DNA from: Thiomicrorhabdus sp. Kp2
Lineage (GTDB): Bacteria; Pseudomonadota; Gammaproteobacteria; Thiomicrospirales; Thiomicrospiraceae
Assembly: GCF_000478585.1 (NCBI RefSeq)
Contig: NZ_ARWI01000001.1
Location: 930,001-994,000 of the forward strand
Direction: 5' to 3'
DNA length: 64,000 bases
Shown here one piece after another: positions 9,825 through 19,764 of the stretch (within the stretch, counting starts at the first letter, position 1; every line of letters begins with the position of its first letter). The position numbers and the translations under genes are program-made. The notes below the pieces were generated by a model. That model was not told where the DNA came from, searched no databases, and worked only from the letters and a program-made list of their open reading frames with translations.

Positions 9825-10115
9825 ATGAAAAAAGGCTTTGTTTACATTATGACAAATCAAAAAAATGGAACTTTATATGTTGGAGTAACAAGCAATATTG
9901 TTAAACGCGTTTATGAACATAAAAACGCCTTAGCAGAAGGTTTTACTAAAAAATTTGGTTTAAAAAAATTAGTTTATTATGAGATTTTTGAGGATATTTC
10001 TATTGCAATTGAAAGAGAAAAGCAGCTCAAAGCAGGTAATCGAAAAAGAAAAATCGATTTGATTGATACCAACAACCCAAATTGGCTAGACTTATACTCA
10101 CAAATTTTAGAGTGA
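9825..10115 (+). CDS. Small GIY-YIG domain nuclease embedded in repeats
   Basis: A 96-residue single-domain GIY-YIG protein. Near the N-terminus it has the two strands FVYIMTN and GTLYVGVTS (the GIY and YIG positions), then the catalytic-type Arg in VKRVYEHKN and a Glu in IEREKQLKAG. A ribosome site (AAGGG) precedes the ATG. Proteins of this family are small metal-dependent endonucleases; cellular roles of the short stand-alone type are mostly unknown. The gene is intact and flanked closely on both sides by units of the palindromic repeat (9481-9686 and 10124-10935), so it could act on these repeats. That link is inference. Confidence 0.9.
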   Translation: MKKGFVYIMTNQKNGTLYVGVTSNIVKRVYEHKNALAEGFTKKFGLKKLVYYEIFEDISIAIEREKQLKAGNRKRKIDLIDTNNPNWLDLYSQILE

Positions 10116-10987
10116 ATAACAGCCTGTCCTCGCGAGCACTACGAGAGTGGCACAAGCGACGAAGGAGTGCAGAACACCTGCAAGGCGATCCCTTTAGGGG
10201 TGAGCGGAGCGAATACTCCAGAGCTTACGATTAAGCACTGCAGTCAGACTTTAACCATGGGTTGCTTCACTCCGTTCGCAATGACAGACGTTGTGGTTCG
10301 TCATCGCGAGCCCTTTGGGCGCGGCGATCCATGGCTCACGGCAAAGCACTGTAGTTAGACGTTAACCCTGGAGTATTCGTTACTTTCACCCTATGGGTCG
10401 CCATAAATGGCGTTCTTCGCTCTTAAGAGCTTGTGCTTCGCGTTGTTCTCGTCTCTGCAGCCGAGTTCTTTGTTTCGCATTGACCGTGAACTCGATTTTG
10501 TTTTTTTGTCATTGCGAGGTCGAAGACCGTGGCAATCCATCGTTCTCGGCAAAGCACTGTAGTTAGACGTTAACCATGGATTATTCGCTTTGCTCGCAAT
10601 GACAGTACAATAACTTTGTTTCTCGGCTCTGCAGCCGAGTGTTTTTTTGTAACTCTAAAAAAACACTGTCATCGCGAGCCCTTTAGGGCATGGCGATCCA
10701 GGGATTACGGCCAAGTATGTAGTTAGACGATAACCATGGGTTGCTTCACTCCGTTCGCAATGACAGACGGTGTGGTTCGTCATCGCGAGCCCTTTGGGCG
10801 TGGCGATCCATGACTTACGGCTAAACACTGTAGTCAGACGTCAACCATGGAGTATTCATTACTCTCACCCTACGGGCCGCCATAAATGGCGTTCTTCGCT
10901 CTTAAGAGCTTGTGCTTCGCGTTGTTCTCGTCTCTGCAGCCGAGTTCTATGTTCGCAATAATGGTGTGATTTAGGGGTGAAAATCGT
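10116..10987. repeat. Palindromic repeat array 3 (gene-free stretch)
   Basis: No gene. A diverged unit runs from about 10124 to 10285. Further units start at 10300 (inner stem GCCCTTTGGGC, extended right arm with GCCAT/ATGGC), 10508-10603 (GGTCGAAGACC), 10678-10764 (GCCCTTTAGGGC) and 10779 (GCCCTTTGGGC, extended right arm ending near 10935). The loop of one small hairpin differs (CCCTATGGG near 10390 against CCCTACGGG near 10870). The array ends shortly before mazF. Confidence 0.9.
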
Positions 10988-11296
10988 CTATGAAAGCATC
11001 TGAATAAGTGTATCGTGCCAATTATCTAACTCAATTTTTCCCATTTTGCTTTTTAGTCTTTTCTTATCAACGGTTCGGATTTGATCTAAAAGAATTCGAG
11101 CCATTTTGCCATTAAAAATGACTTCTGGACGACAGCCTAAAGATTGTCCTTTGGATGTAATTGGAGCAATAATGACACGAGGAAGCACACTATTCATATC
11201 GTCAGGAGATACAATCAAGCATGGACGTATTTTCTGAATTTCAGTACCAACAGTTGGATCAAGTTCTACCCAATAGACATCACCTCTATTTACCAT
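10988..11296 (-). CDS. mazF: MazF/PemK-family toxin
   Basis: Predicted sequence-specific mRNA endoribonuclease of a type II toxin-antitoxin system. The protein opens MVNRGDVYWVELDPTVGTE, the classic MazF/PemK start, continues with IQKIRPCLIVSPDDMN (the RP-x-LI core) and VIIAPITSKGQ, and ends with DQIRTVDKKRL. I choose the ATG at 11296, which has AGGA upstream, instead of TTG at 11302; this gives 102 residues and a 7-base overlap with the antitoxin gene. It adjoins repeat array 3. Confidence 0.92.
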   Translation of the reverse strand: MVNRGDVYWVELDPTVGTEIQKIRPCLIVSPDDMNSVLPRVIIAPITSKGQSLGCRPEVIFNGKMARILLDQIRTVDKKRLKSKMGKIELDNWHDTLIQMLS

Positions 11297-11544
11297 TCCC
11301 AATCCTCTTGCTCGGAATCAAGGTCTTTCATCTCTCCAAGAGGTTCAACATCTTGGCTTGCATCATACCCTTTAAACCAGTCTTGCCTAAGAGGTGTCAA
11401 TGGCTTTAAAAGCAAAGCACCTTCTTGAAGGACAAGCTCTATCTCATTCTCAAGATGAAGCTGCTCTATTAGAGCAGAAGGAATGATAACCCCTCTTGAA
11501 TTTCCAATTTTTCTGAGTGTTGTTTGCATTTTTTTACTCTTCAT
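11290..11544 (-). CDS. mazE: MazE-family antitoxin
   Basis: Antitoxin and likely autorepressor of the mazF pair. The 84 residues contain LRKIGNSRGVIIPSALIEQL, the AbrB/MazE swapped-hairpin DNA-binding motif, and an acidic tail (DVEPLGEMKDLDSEQEDWEW) that would bind the toxin. An internal ATG at 11529 is a possible alternative start. It precedes and overlaps mazF, as usual for this family. Confidence 0.92.
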   Translation of the reverse strand: MKSKKMQTTLRKIGNSRGVIIPSALIEQLHLENEIELVLQEGALLLKPLTPLRQDWFKGYDASQDVEPLGEMKDLDSEQEDWEW

Positions 11545-11663
11545 GTAATAACAATGTTAAAACAAATTATATAACTCCAAAGAAACTTCTGCAACCAGCT
11601 GTCATTTTTATCCATGAAACAAGCACAAGTAAATAACGGATGAAATAAGAGACGGCACCATTG

Positions 11664-11698
11664 ACCTTTGGGGACAGTACCCAAAGGTACCGTCCCTA
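11664..11698. repeat. Inverted repeat, GGTACCGTCCC family
   Basis: GGGACAGTACC and GGTACCGTCCC face each other around a four-base loop with one mismatch. The same right arm occurs at 8592-8602. It lies downstream of glgP, so it could also act as a weak transcript end. Class unproven. Confidence 0.6.
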
Positions 11699-11727
11699 AA
11701 CGGACTAAATGCAAGAAAGAAAGGTGT

Positions 11728-14220
11728 TTAGGATTTAATGGTAATTGGCTCTAGTTTCCAAATATCATCGTTATATTCTTTCATGGTTCTGTCGGTTGAA
11801 AAGATGCCGCTACGAGCTGAGTTAATAATGCTTTTTCTCACCCAATCATCTCTATCTTGATAGGCTTGTGCGGCATGTTCTTGAGCCTCTACGTAGCTTT
11901 GGAAATCTGCTAAGGTCATCCAAGGATCATTTGAACTTTTGATTGAGTTGATAATATCGTTAAAAATACCTGGTTCAAAATGATTAAAATGACCTGATTC
12001 GAGTAAACCCATTACGGCTTGTAAGTCGCTACTGGCATTGATGTAGTTTTGTGGCCGATAATGGTGTCGTAACTCTTCCACTTCTGGTGTTTGTAAACCA
12101 AATAGGAAGAAATTCTCATCACCGACGGCTTCTCGGATTTCAACGTTTGCGCCATCTAAAGTTCCAATGGTTAAAGCACCATTCATCATAAACTTCATAT
12201 TACCTGTACCAGAAGCTTCTTTACCTGCGGTAGAGATTTGTTCAGATAAATCAGTACCTGGGCAAATCACTTCCATGGCTGACACTCGGTAGTTTGGAAA
12301 GAACACCACCTTTAACTTATCGCCTACATCGGGATCTGCATTGATGATTTGCGCCACATTATTAATTAGCTTAATAATGTTTTTGGCCATGACATAACCT
12401 GGTGCGGCTTTACCACCAAAAATCACACTGCGATTGGTCCAGTTTTCGGTATCCCCACGTTTAATTCGTGAATAGAGATGAATTACATGCAATACATTCA
12501 ATAATTGGCGTTTGTATTCATGTATACGCTTAACCTGAACATCAAACATTGAATTGACATTAAGAGAGACCCCTGTTTCTTTTTTGATTAAATCTGCCAA
12601 GCGTTTTTTATTGGCTTGTTTAACATCGTACCACTGTGTTTGAAACTCTTTATCTGAAGCAAGCGGTTCTATTTTTTGTAAATCGGTTAGCTCTGTTATC
12701 CAGTTTTCGCCAATTTTATCTTTTAACAAGGCGCGCAATTTAGGGTTACAACCCGCTAACCAACGACGCTGCGTGACGCCATTAGTTTTGTTATTAAATT
12801 TTTCAGGCCATAGCTGATAAAAGTCGTTAAATAACCCCTCTTTTAACAATTCAGAATGCAGAGCTGCCACACCATTTACCGAATGACTCCCCACAATGGC
12901 CAAATAAGCCATGCAAATATTATTATGTTCATCAACAATCGACATGCGACGCAAACGATCATTATCAGCAGGCCATTTCATTGAAACCTGCGTCAAGAAA
13001 CGGTGATTAATTTCATAAATAATTTCGAGTGGGCGTGGCAGTAGTTTTTCAAATAACTCGACGGACCATTTTTCTAAAGCTTCGGGTAATAAGGTATGGT
13101 TTGTATAAGCCATTGTTTTAGAGACAATTGACCAGGCCTGATCCCACTCTAACCCTTCTTTATCAACAAAGAGACGCATTAACTCTGCAACGGCCAAACT
13201 TGGGTGAGTATCATTCAGCTGAAAAGCGTTAAATTCTGCAAAGTCATTAAAATCTTGATATTTGGCTTTCCATTGTTCAACCACATCTTGCAAGGAAGCT
13301 GAAACTAAAAAGTACTGCTGTTTTAAACGTAATTCTTTACCGTTTTCACTGCTGTCATTTGGGTATAAAACCATGGTAATGTTTTCGGCTTCAGACTTTT
13401 GAACTACCGCCTCATGGTATGAACCCGCGTTAAATTCAGACAAGTTAAAGCCTTCTTGCGCTTGAGCCGACCATAATCTTAAGGTGTTGACTGTACTATT
13501 TTTAAAACCTGGAATTGGCACATCATAAGGGACTGCTTCAACAATTTCGGCTTGTTCCCAATGCACAATAAGTTGCCCTGTATGAGGGTCTGTATAGGTG
13601 CGACTCGTACCACCGAATTTAATCACTCGCGTATATTCAGCACGTTCAATCTCCCACGGATAAGGGCCTGTACCCAACCAGTGGTCTGGCTCTTCGATTT
13701 GATAGCCATTTTGTATTAACTGACGAAACATGCCATATTCATAACGTAAACCATATCCCATTACTGGCAGTTGCAAAGTAGCACAACTATCCATAAAACA
13801 GGCTGCTAAACGACCTAAACCGCCATTTCCAAGACCCGCATCACGTTCCGCTTCCTCAATTTCTTCAAGACTTAAACCTAAATCGTACAGGGCTTCGTGG
13901 GTTTCATTTTCAACCCCCAGATTTAATAGATTATTGGTTAATGAGCGACCAATCAAAAACTCCATAGAGAGGTAGTAAGCCTTTTTGAGTTTTTTCTCAT
14001 TATAGGCTTCCCATGTCTTTTTCCAGTTTGTCATTAAACGATCGCGAACCGTATAAGAGAGCGCCTTAAAAAGGTAATAGTCTTCTGATGTTAAATTTCT
14101 ACCCAATGTATGGCATAAATATCTTAAAAAATCGGTTTCAATATCTTCTTTATCCATTCCAGTATGCTGAAGCATATCTGTAATGATTTCCATTCTTTTC
14201 GCTTCTATTGACGTTGGCAT
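11728..14220 (-). CDS. glgP: Glycogen phosphorylase
   Basis: Releases glucose-1-phosphate from glycogen or maltodextrin using pyridoxal phosphate. The 830 residues match the GT35 family length. The C-terminal half shows EASGTGNMKFMMNGALTIG, whose Lys binds PLP, then TLDGANVEIREAVG; earlier are RLAACFMDSCATL and FQLNDTHPSLAVAELMR. Its ATG directly follows the glgA stop with no gap, so the synthetic and degradative enzymes are co-transcribed. No anomaly seen. Confidence 0.97.
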   Translation of the reverse strand: MPTSIEAKRMEIITDMLQHTGMDKEDIETDFLRYLCHTLGRNLTSEDYYLFKALSYTVRDRLMTNWKKTWEAYNEKKLKKAYYLSMEFLIGRSLTNNLLNLGVENETHEALYDLGLSLEEIEEAERDAGLGNGGLGRLAACFMDSCATLQLPVMGYGLRYEYGMFRQLIQNGYQIEEPDHWLGTGPYPWEIERAEYTRVIKFGGTSRTYTDPHTGQLIVHWEQAEIVEAVPYDVPIPGFKNSTVNTLRLWSAQAQEGFNLSEFNAGSYHEAVVQKSEAENITMVLYPNDSSENGKELRLKQQYFLVSASLQDVVEQWKAKYQDFNDFAEFNAFQLNDTHPSLAVAELMRLFVDKEGLEWDQAWSIVSKTMAYTNHTLLPEALEKWSVELFEKLLPRPLEIIYEINHRFLTQVSMKWPADNDRLRRMSIVDEHNNICMAYLAIVGSHSVNGVAALHSELLKEGLFNDFYQLWPEKFNNKTNGVTQRRWLAGCNPKLRALLKDKIGENWITELTDLQKIEPLASDKEFQTQWYDVKQANKKRLADLIKKETGVSLNVNSMFDVQVKRIHEYKRQLLNVLHVIHLYSRIKRGDTENWTNRSVIFGGKAAPGYVMAKNIIKLINNVAQIINADPDVGDKLKVVFFPNYRVSAMEVICPGTDLSEQISTAGKEASGTGNMKFMMNGALTIGTLDGANVEIREAVGDENFFLFGLQTPEVEELRHHYRPQNYINASSDLQAVMGLLESGHFNHFEPGIFNDIINSIKSSNDPWMTLADFQSYVEAQEHAAQAYQDRDDWVRKSIINSARSGIFSTDRTMKEYNDDIWKLEPITIKS

Positions 14221-15738
14221 TTACTTATTCTCCGAATAAAGTTCTACATATTTTTTTGCACTGTTTTTCCAGCCTAGAGGCTGTTCCATACCTGTTTTCT
14301 GTATTTTTTGCCAAGTACGTTTTTTACCAAACAGATGCAAAGCATGCAGTATGGTTGACTTTAATGCATGACGACTTGGGTCATAAAACACAAACCCTGT
14401 TGCCGTTCCTGCTTTGATGTTTTCATCCGTGGCATTGACAACGGTGTCAGCCAGTCCACCTGTATGGTGAACAATCGGAGGCGTGCCATACGCCAAACTA
14501 TACATTTGATTTAACCCACAAGGTTCAAAACGAGAAGGCATTAAAAACATGTCCGCCCCCGCTTCAACTCTGTGTGCTAAAGATTCTGAATATCCCATAA
14601 AGGCCCAAATTCGTGTTGGAAACTTTTTTGCCAACTCTTTGACTTGGGCTTCGTAGTGTTTTTCGCCCGCTCCTACAATCACAAAGTTTGCATTGGTTTG
14701 CTGAATAATTTCGGGCATCACATCCAACACTAAGTCCATGCCTTTTTGGCCAACCATGCGCCCTACAAAACCAATTAAGGGTTTGTCTAAACAGTTGGCT
14801 AAACGGGCAACAGATTTTTTTTCTTTCTCTCCCCTAAACAAACATAACTCACTTAATAAAGCTTCTTTGTTTGCTTGCTTAGCGGCCATTCGGCCTTTTT
14901 TAACAGAGTAATTTTGCACGATTAAATTATCGGTTTCGGGGTTCCAAACATGCTCATCAATACCATTGATAATACCGACCAAACGCCCTTCTTCGTGGCG
15001 TTTTTGTAAAACCCCTTCAAGCCCATAAGCAAATTCGGGGTAACAAATTTCTTTTGCATAAGTTGGGCTTACAGTTGAGACCCAATCGGCCTTAATTAAG
15101 CCCGCTTTAAGCATTGAAAAATGACCGTAAAACTCTACTCCCTCTATTCCCCAAAGCTTCCAAGGTAAGTGTAAATTATCAAATAAAGACTTAGGGAAGT
15201 TTCCAGGATACGCCATATTATGAATCGTAAATACTGTCTTAGGCGCATCCTTTTCTAAACTTAGCAACGCTGGCACTAAACCCGTTTGCCAATCATTGGC
15301 ATTCACTACATCAGGCTTCCATTTTAGCCCTACCCGATCCATGGCGATTTCATTCACTACCATAGAAAAAACCGCAAAACGCTCACCATTATCCCACCAA
15401 TCGGTGCCATCTTCGGCTAAGTACGGATTACCAGGCCTGTCAAACAATTCTGGAATATCAACCAACCAAACGGGAAAATCAACCCCATCAATCGCGCCAA
15501 TTTTAAGCTGTAAAATACGAGCTGACAGCACTTTTCCACAACCGTTTACCGTTAACTCCGCCACTTTTTTAAGTGATTTTTGAGGTATTTTTTTTAATAC
15601 CGATTGGTAAGCGGGCAAAACTAAACGCGCCTTTTGCTTTAGCGCCACTAACGCATTGGGTAAGCTACCTGAAACATCTGCTAAACCACCTGTTTTAATA
15701 AATGGATGCGCTTCAGATGAGGCAAAAAGAATTTTCAT
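14221..15738 (-). CDS. glgA: Glycogen synthase (ADP-glucose type)
   Basis: Extends alpha-1,4-glucan chains from ADP-glucose. The 505 residues begin MKILFASSEAHPFIKTGGLADV, with the ADP-glucose-binding KTGGL motif at 15-19. The C-terminal GT-B half shows FVGRMVGQKGMDL and the SRFEPCGLNQMYSLAYGT acceptor/nucleotide motif of the GT5 family. It is followed without a gap by glgP. The substrate is supplied by glgC at 23264. Confidence 0.97.
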   Translation of the reverse strand: MKILFASSEAHPFIKTGGLADVSGSLPNALVALKQKARLVLPAYQSVLKKIPQKSLKKVAELTVNGCGKVLSARILQLKIGAIDGVDFPVWLVDIPELFDRPGNPYLAEDGTDWWDNGERFAVFSMVVNEIAMDRVGLKWKPDVVNANDWQTGLVPALLSLEKDAPKTVFTIHNMAYPGNFPKSLFDNLHLPWKLWGIEGVEFYGHFSMLKAGLIKADWVSTVSPTYAKEICYPEFAYGLEGVLQKRHEEGRLVGIINGIDEHVWNPETDNLIVQNYSVKKGRMAAKQANKEALLSELCLFRGEKEKKSVARLANCLDKPLIGFVGRMVGQKGMDLVLDVMPEIIQQTNANFVIVGAGEKHYEAQVKELAKKFPTRIWAFMGYSESLAHRVEAGADMFLMPSRFEPCGLNQMYSLAYGTPPIVHHTGGLADTVVNATDENIKAGTATGFVFYDPSRHALKSTILHALHLFGKKRTWQKIQKTGMEQPLGWKNSAKKYVELYSENK

Positions 15739-15907
15739 GCAATTTCCTGATTTTTTAATTTTTATTAAGCGTTTTTGAATTTAACCACGAAGACACGAAG
15801 GCACGAAGTTTTTTACAAGAGACCTTTGCACGAGTCAAGGCACGGTTGTTAACCAAAACTAGACCAACAGTCATAAATACCACTCTAGTTCATTCACTCT
15901 TCTTTAT
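15739..15907. repeat. Spacer with AACCACGAAG element and a lone IS5-like end
   Basis: Contains AACCACGAAGACACGAAG (about 15782-15799) and a single GAGACCTTTGCACGAGTC at 15820-15837, identical to the termini of the element at 19604-19764. No partner end is nearby, so it is a solo remnant. Confidence 0.75.
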
Positions 15908-18124
15908 TCACTCTAGCCTTAAAACCACCACACTAAGCGGTGGTAACGTTAATTCTGCTGAATACGGCTGATTCATCCACGGCGTTTCTTGGCTTATCAC
16001 TAAACCCGCATTACCGATATTAGCGCCACCAAAGATTTCTGAATCCGAATTCAACACTTCAATGTAGTTACCTGCCTGAGGTAAACCAATACGATAATGC
16101 TCCCTCGGCACAGGCGTGAAGTTAAAGACGCAGACTAATTTTTGATTTTCAGCGTGTCTAATAAAACTTAACACCGATTGTTGGTAGTCGTGACAATCAA
16201 TCCATTCAAATCCGTGTGCCTCAAAATCACGCTCATACAATGCTGGATGCGATTTATACAATTCGTTAACAGACTTAGCCAATAACTGAATACCTCTATT
16301 TAAAGGTTGATCACATAGATACCAATCTAAAGCACGCGATTCACTCCACTCACCCCATTGCGCGAATTCACACCCCATAAACAACAACTTTTTACCTGGA
16401 TGAAGCGCTTGATAAGCCAATAATAAACGGAGGTTAGCGGCTTTTTGCCAATTATCACCAGGCATCTTTTCAATTAAAGAGCCTTTTAAATGCACCACCT
16501 CGTCGTGTGACAACGGCAATACAAAATTCTCTGTATAAGCATAAACTTGGCTAAAGGTGAGCTGGTTATGGTGATATGGCCTAAAAATAGGGGCTTTTTC
16601 AAAATAGTCTAGAGTGTCATTCATCCACCCCATATTCCATTTCATAGAAAACCCTAAACCGCCCATCCACGTTGGGCGTGAAACCATTGGCCAAGAAGTT
16701 GACTCCTCAGCCATAACGACGGCACCTGGGCATTGTGAGTGCACCTGTTCGTTTAACGCTCGTAAAAAGTTAATCGCCTCTAGGTTTTCACGACCACCAT
16801 GTTCGTTTGCCACCCACTGACCCGCTTCACGCGAATAGTCGAGATACAGCATCGAGGCCACCGCATCAACACGTAAGCCATCAATATGCAGTTCTTTCAG
16901 CCAATACAGTGCGTTACTGATTAAAAAATTACGCACCTCATTACGGCCAAAATTGAAAATATAAGTTCCCCAATCTTGATGTTCACCTTTGCGTGGATCT
17001 TCATGCTCATATAATGCACTGCCATCAAAACGACCTAAAGCAAATTCGTCTTTTGGAAAGTGGGCTGGTACCCAATCCAAAAACACACCTATGTCATTCT
17101 GATGACAATAATCAACAAAATAACGAAAATCATCTGGCGAACCAAAACGGCTAGTGGGTGAAAAGTAGCCTGTCGTTTGATAGCCCCAAGATTCATCCAA
17201 TGGGTGTTCTGAAATGGGCAAGAGTTCTATATGGGTATAGCCCATCCACTTTACGTACTCCACCAAACGATGGGCAATTTCACGGTAGTTTAAAAAACCA
17301 CCTTCATCTGTTCTTTGCCAAGAACCTAAATGCACTTCATAAATATTAATGGGCGATTTCTGCCAATCAAATTCAGCTAATTTTTTTGACCAGGCCTGGT
17401 CATTCCATTGATGCTTAGATTCATAGATTACACAGCCTGTTTTTGGACGATGCTCCATTGAAACCGCATAAGGATCGGTTTTGGTAAAACAGTGACCCGT
17501 TTGATGATTACGAATTTCAAACTTATAAATATCACCTTCTTGCAGGCCTGGTATAAACAGCTCCCACACACCAGAACCGCCATTCACACGCATAGGGTGA
17601 CGTAAACCATGCCAACCATTAAAGTCACCCACCACAGAAACTCGTTCAGCTGAAGGCGCCCAAACTGCGAATTGCACCCCAGAAATACCATCGATTACTT
17701 TTGGATGAGCGCCTAAAACGTCATATAAACTCCAATGCTGGCCTTCAGAAAACAGGTGCAAATCCAACTCACCTAACTGCGGTAGAAAGGTATAGGGAGA
17801 AACGGCTTCGTGTTTAGAGTTATCTTTTTCAGTCCATTTAACAGCAAAATGTTTTGGTAATGCCTCTTTCTGTTTATCGGTGATAAAGGCCATAAACATA
17901 TCTGAGCCTTCAATACGCTGTAATTCAATACCTTCAACACTCGCTGATTCAGCGGTTGGCAACCAAGCGGTTAAGGTCCAACCATTTTCTTTATGTTCAG
18001 CTTTCTCAGCAGGGTCAACAGGGTGGCAACCTAAAAAATGAAATGGGTCATGGTGACGGCCTTCTGCTAAAACACGAATGTTTGTCTGTAAAAGTTTGCC
18101 AAGTGTTTGCCAGCTAATTTGCAT
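15908..18124 (-). CDS. glgB: 1,4-alpha-glucan branching enzyme
   Basis: Introduces alpha-1,6 branches into glycogen. From the ATG at 18124 it is 738 residues; a TTG four codons upstream is possible but less likely. The layout is N-terminal glycogen-branching modules ([23 protein letters not shown]48 type) followed by a GH13 barrel with [12 protein letters not shown] (nucleophile Asp), MAEESTSWP (acid Glu) and [12 protein letters not shown] (third acidic residue). Length and motif order fit the two-module E. coli type. Its ATG is 57 bases after malQ. Confidence 0.96.
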   Translation of the reverse strand: MQISWQTLGKLLQTNIRVLAEGRHHDPFHFLGCHPVDPAEKAEHKENGWTLTAWLPTAESASVEGIELQRIEGSDMFMAFITDKQKEALPKHFAVKWTEKDNSKHEAVSPYTFLPQLGELDLHLFSEGQHWSLYDVLGAHPKVIDGISGVQFAVWAPSAERVSVVGDFNGWHGLRHPMRVNGGSGVWELFIPGLQEGDIYKFEIRNHQTGHCFTKTDPYAVSMEHRPKTGCVIYESKHQWNDQAWSKKLAEFDWQKSPINIYEVHLGSWQRTDEGGFLNYREIAHRLVEYVKWMGYTHIELLPISEHPLDESWGYQTTGYFSPTSRFGSPDDFRYFVDYCHQNDIGVFLDWVPAHFPKDEFALGRFDGSALYEHEDPRKGEHQDWGTYIFNFGRNEVRNFLISNALYWLKELHIDGLRVDAVASMLYLDYSREAGQWVANEHGGRENLEAINFLRALNEQVHSQCPGAVVMAEESTSWPMVSRPTWMGGLGFSMKWNMGWMNDTLDYFEKAPIFRPYHHNQLTFSQVYAYTENFVLPLSHDEVVHLKGSLIEKMPGDNWQKAANLRLLLAYQALHPGKKLLFMGCEFAQWGEWSESRALDWYLCDQPLNRGIQLLAKSVNELYKSHPALYERDFEAHGFEWIDCHDYQQSVLSFIRHAENQKLVCVFNFTPVPREHYRIGLPQAGNYIEVLNSDSEIFGGANIGNAGLVISQETPWMNQPYSAELTLPPLSVVVLRLE
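17399..17410. repeat. CCAGGCCTGG palindrome inside glgB
   Basis: Exact ACCAGGCCTGGT, translated in glgB as part of DQAWS, a different reading from the PGLV seen in glmS and ubiB. A one-mismatch form (GCAGGCCTGGT) lies at 17542-17552. Confidence 0.9.
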
Positions 18125-18182
18125 ATGTTCTACCAAAGTTTTACCAATTTATTATTTCTTGAACGTTTTTACGTATCGTATT

Positions 18183-19577
18183 TTATAAGCGCTCTGAATC
18201 TTCAATTAAAATCCGAATGTTTGCCGCCAAGTTGTCGGGAACTTGCGACCAATTAAACTGCCAACGCCAATTTCCATCACACACGCCTGGCACATTCATA
18301 CGGTGTTCACCGTCCAGCATTAAAAAATCTTGCATCGGTACAATCACTCGTTGAGCAACCGAATTAAATGCCGCCATAATTAATGGCCACGGCATGGGTT
18401 TAGCATACTCTTCTAACAGTTCGGTTTCAGCCATTTTTTGTTCAGCTAATGGCATTAACTGCTCCATAACCCAATTTCGTGTTCCTTCGTTTTCACTCTC
18501 AAACCAACCTAAAGAGGTATCGTTATCATGCGTTCCCGTATAGGTCACCGAATTTTGTACCTGCTCATGTAGAGAGTGCGGATTATCGGGCAAACCATTA
18601 AAGCCAAACTGTAAAACGGACATCCCTGGCAAGCCGTACTTCTCTTTAAGAGCAACCACTTCTTCGGTAATAATCCCCAAATCTTCTGCCACTAAAGGTA
18701 AATCAGGAAAATCTGTTTTCAATGCCGCCAGTAAATCATCGCCAGGCGTTTTTACCCACTTGCCATTTATTGCGGTTTCTTCACTGGCTTCTATCTCCCA
18801 AGAGGCTTCTAACCCTCTAAAATGGTCGATTCGCACTAAATCAAACTGGCTTAGCGCTTCTGCTACACGCTGTCTCCACCATTCAAAACCATCGGCGGCC
18901 ATAACATCCCAATTGTAATGAGGATTACCCCAGCGCTGACCCGTTACTGAAAAATAATCAGGCGGAACGCCAGTTACCACCGTTGGATTTAAATGCTCAT
19001 CCAGTTTAAATTGACCTGGGTTTGCCCAAACATCAGCACTATCAAAAGCCACAAAAATCGGCATATCACCAAACAGAGAAATGCCTTTTTGATTGGCATC
19101 TGCTTTTAATGTATGCCACAACCTGTTCAGGGCAAATTGTTGTTTTTTTAATTGGGTTAATTCACGCTCATGCGCTTGAGAAAACGCTGCAATGGCGTTG
19201 GCATGACGATATTTCAAACCTTCAGGCCAATGCACCCAAGAAGCATTATTTTGACTTTTACGAATGGCCATAAATAAAGCGTAGTCTTCTAACCAATGCG
19301 GTGGATTCGCCAGATAAAGCGCGAATTTTACCTGGCTAAACTCGGCCTCCCAATTATTGGGCAGTAAAGCGGGGTTTAGGGCAAAAGCAGAAACCGATTG
19401 ATAAGGCGATAAATCTTCATGTGGCTGCGTTAAAGGTAACATTTGCCAAATCGATAAACCTGCCGACTGCATCCAATCTAAAAACAACCAGGCCTGGTCA
19501 TTTAATTGACCTGGCAAGCCTTCTTTATTAGGTAATGACGTTGGATGAAGTAACACCCCTGCTTGTCTTTTATTCAC
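18183..19577 (-). CDS. malQ: 4-alpha-glucanotransferase (amylomaltase)
   Basis: Transfers alpha-1,4-glucan segments between chains; in this cluster it would recycle short maltodextrins. The 464 residues (GTG start) correspond to the shorter bacterial GH77 form, not the about 690-residue E. coli MalQ. Motifs: AGVLLHPTSLP at the start, FDLVRIDHFRGLEASWEI with the nucleophile Asp, PLVAEDLGIITEEV with the acid Glu, and VTYTGTHDNDTSLGW with the third catalytic Asp. The C-terminus is short, so the end should be compared with relatives. Confidence 0.94.
   Translation of the reverse strand: MNKRQAGVLLHPTSLPNKEGLPGQLNDQAWLFLDWMQSAGLSIWQMLPLTQPHEDLSPYQSVSAFALNPALLPNNWEAEFSQVKFALYLANPPHWLEDYALFMAIRKSQNNASWVHWPEGLKYRHANAIAAFSQAHERELTQLKKQQFALNRLWHTLKADANQKGISLFGDMPIFVAFDSADVWANPGQFKLDEHLNPTVVTGVPPDYFSVTGQRWGNPHYNWDVMAADGFEWWRQRVAEALSQFDLVRIDHFRGLEASWEIEASEETAINGKWVKTPGDDLLAALKTDFPDLPLVAEDLGIITEEVVALKEKYGLPGMSVLQFGFNGLPDNPHSLHEQVQNSVTYTGTHDNDTSLGWFESENEGTRNWVMEQLMPLAEQKMAETELLEEYAKPMPWPLIMAAFNSVAQRVIVPMQDFLMLDGEHRMNVPGVCDGNWRWQFNWSQVPDNLAANIRILIEDSERL
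19487..19498. repeat. CCAGGCCTGG palindrome inside malQ
   Basis: Exact ACCAGGCCTGGT, read as part of DQAWLF near the malQ N-terminus. Confidence 0.9.
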
Positions 19578-19603
19578 ACAGTTATCTCTACTCTATATAT
19601 TTA

Positions 19604-19764
19604 GAGACCTTTGCACGAGTCTATGAACGTATAAAAACGGCTATAATCCTCTATCTTCAGGCTAAAAAGTCCGCCCAATAACTCGTTATTATGCGTATTT
19701 TTTAGCCTAAATCTAAAGAATTCTATCTCGTTTTTCTTACATCCCTGACTCGTGCAAAGGTCTC
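19604..19764. mobile_element. 161-bp MITE-like element with IS5-type ends
   Basis: Bounded by perfect 18-base inverted repeats GAGACCTTTGCACGAGTC (19604-19621) and its complement (19747-19764). The interior is non-coding and has its own stem, GGCTAAAAA (about 19660) against TTTTTTAGCC (about 19706). GAGACCTTTGCA is reminiscent of IS5-family termini, so this is probably a non-autonomous derivative moved by an IS5-type transposase elsewhere. I could not identify a clear target duplication (flanks TTTA and ATTT). Single ends occur at 15820 and near 27988. Confidence 0.78.
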
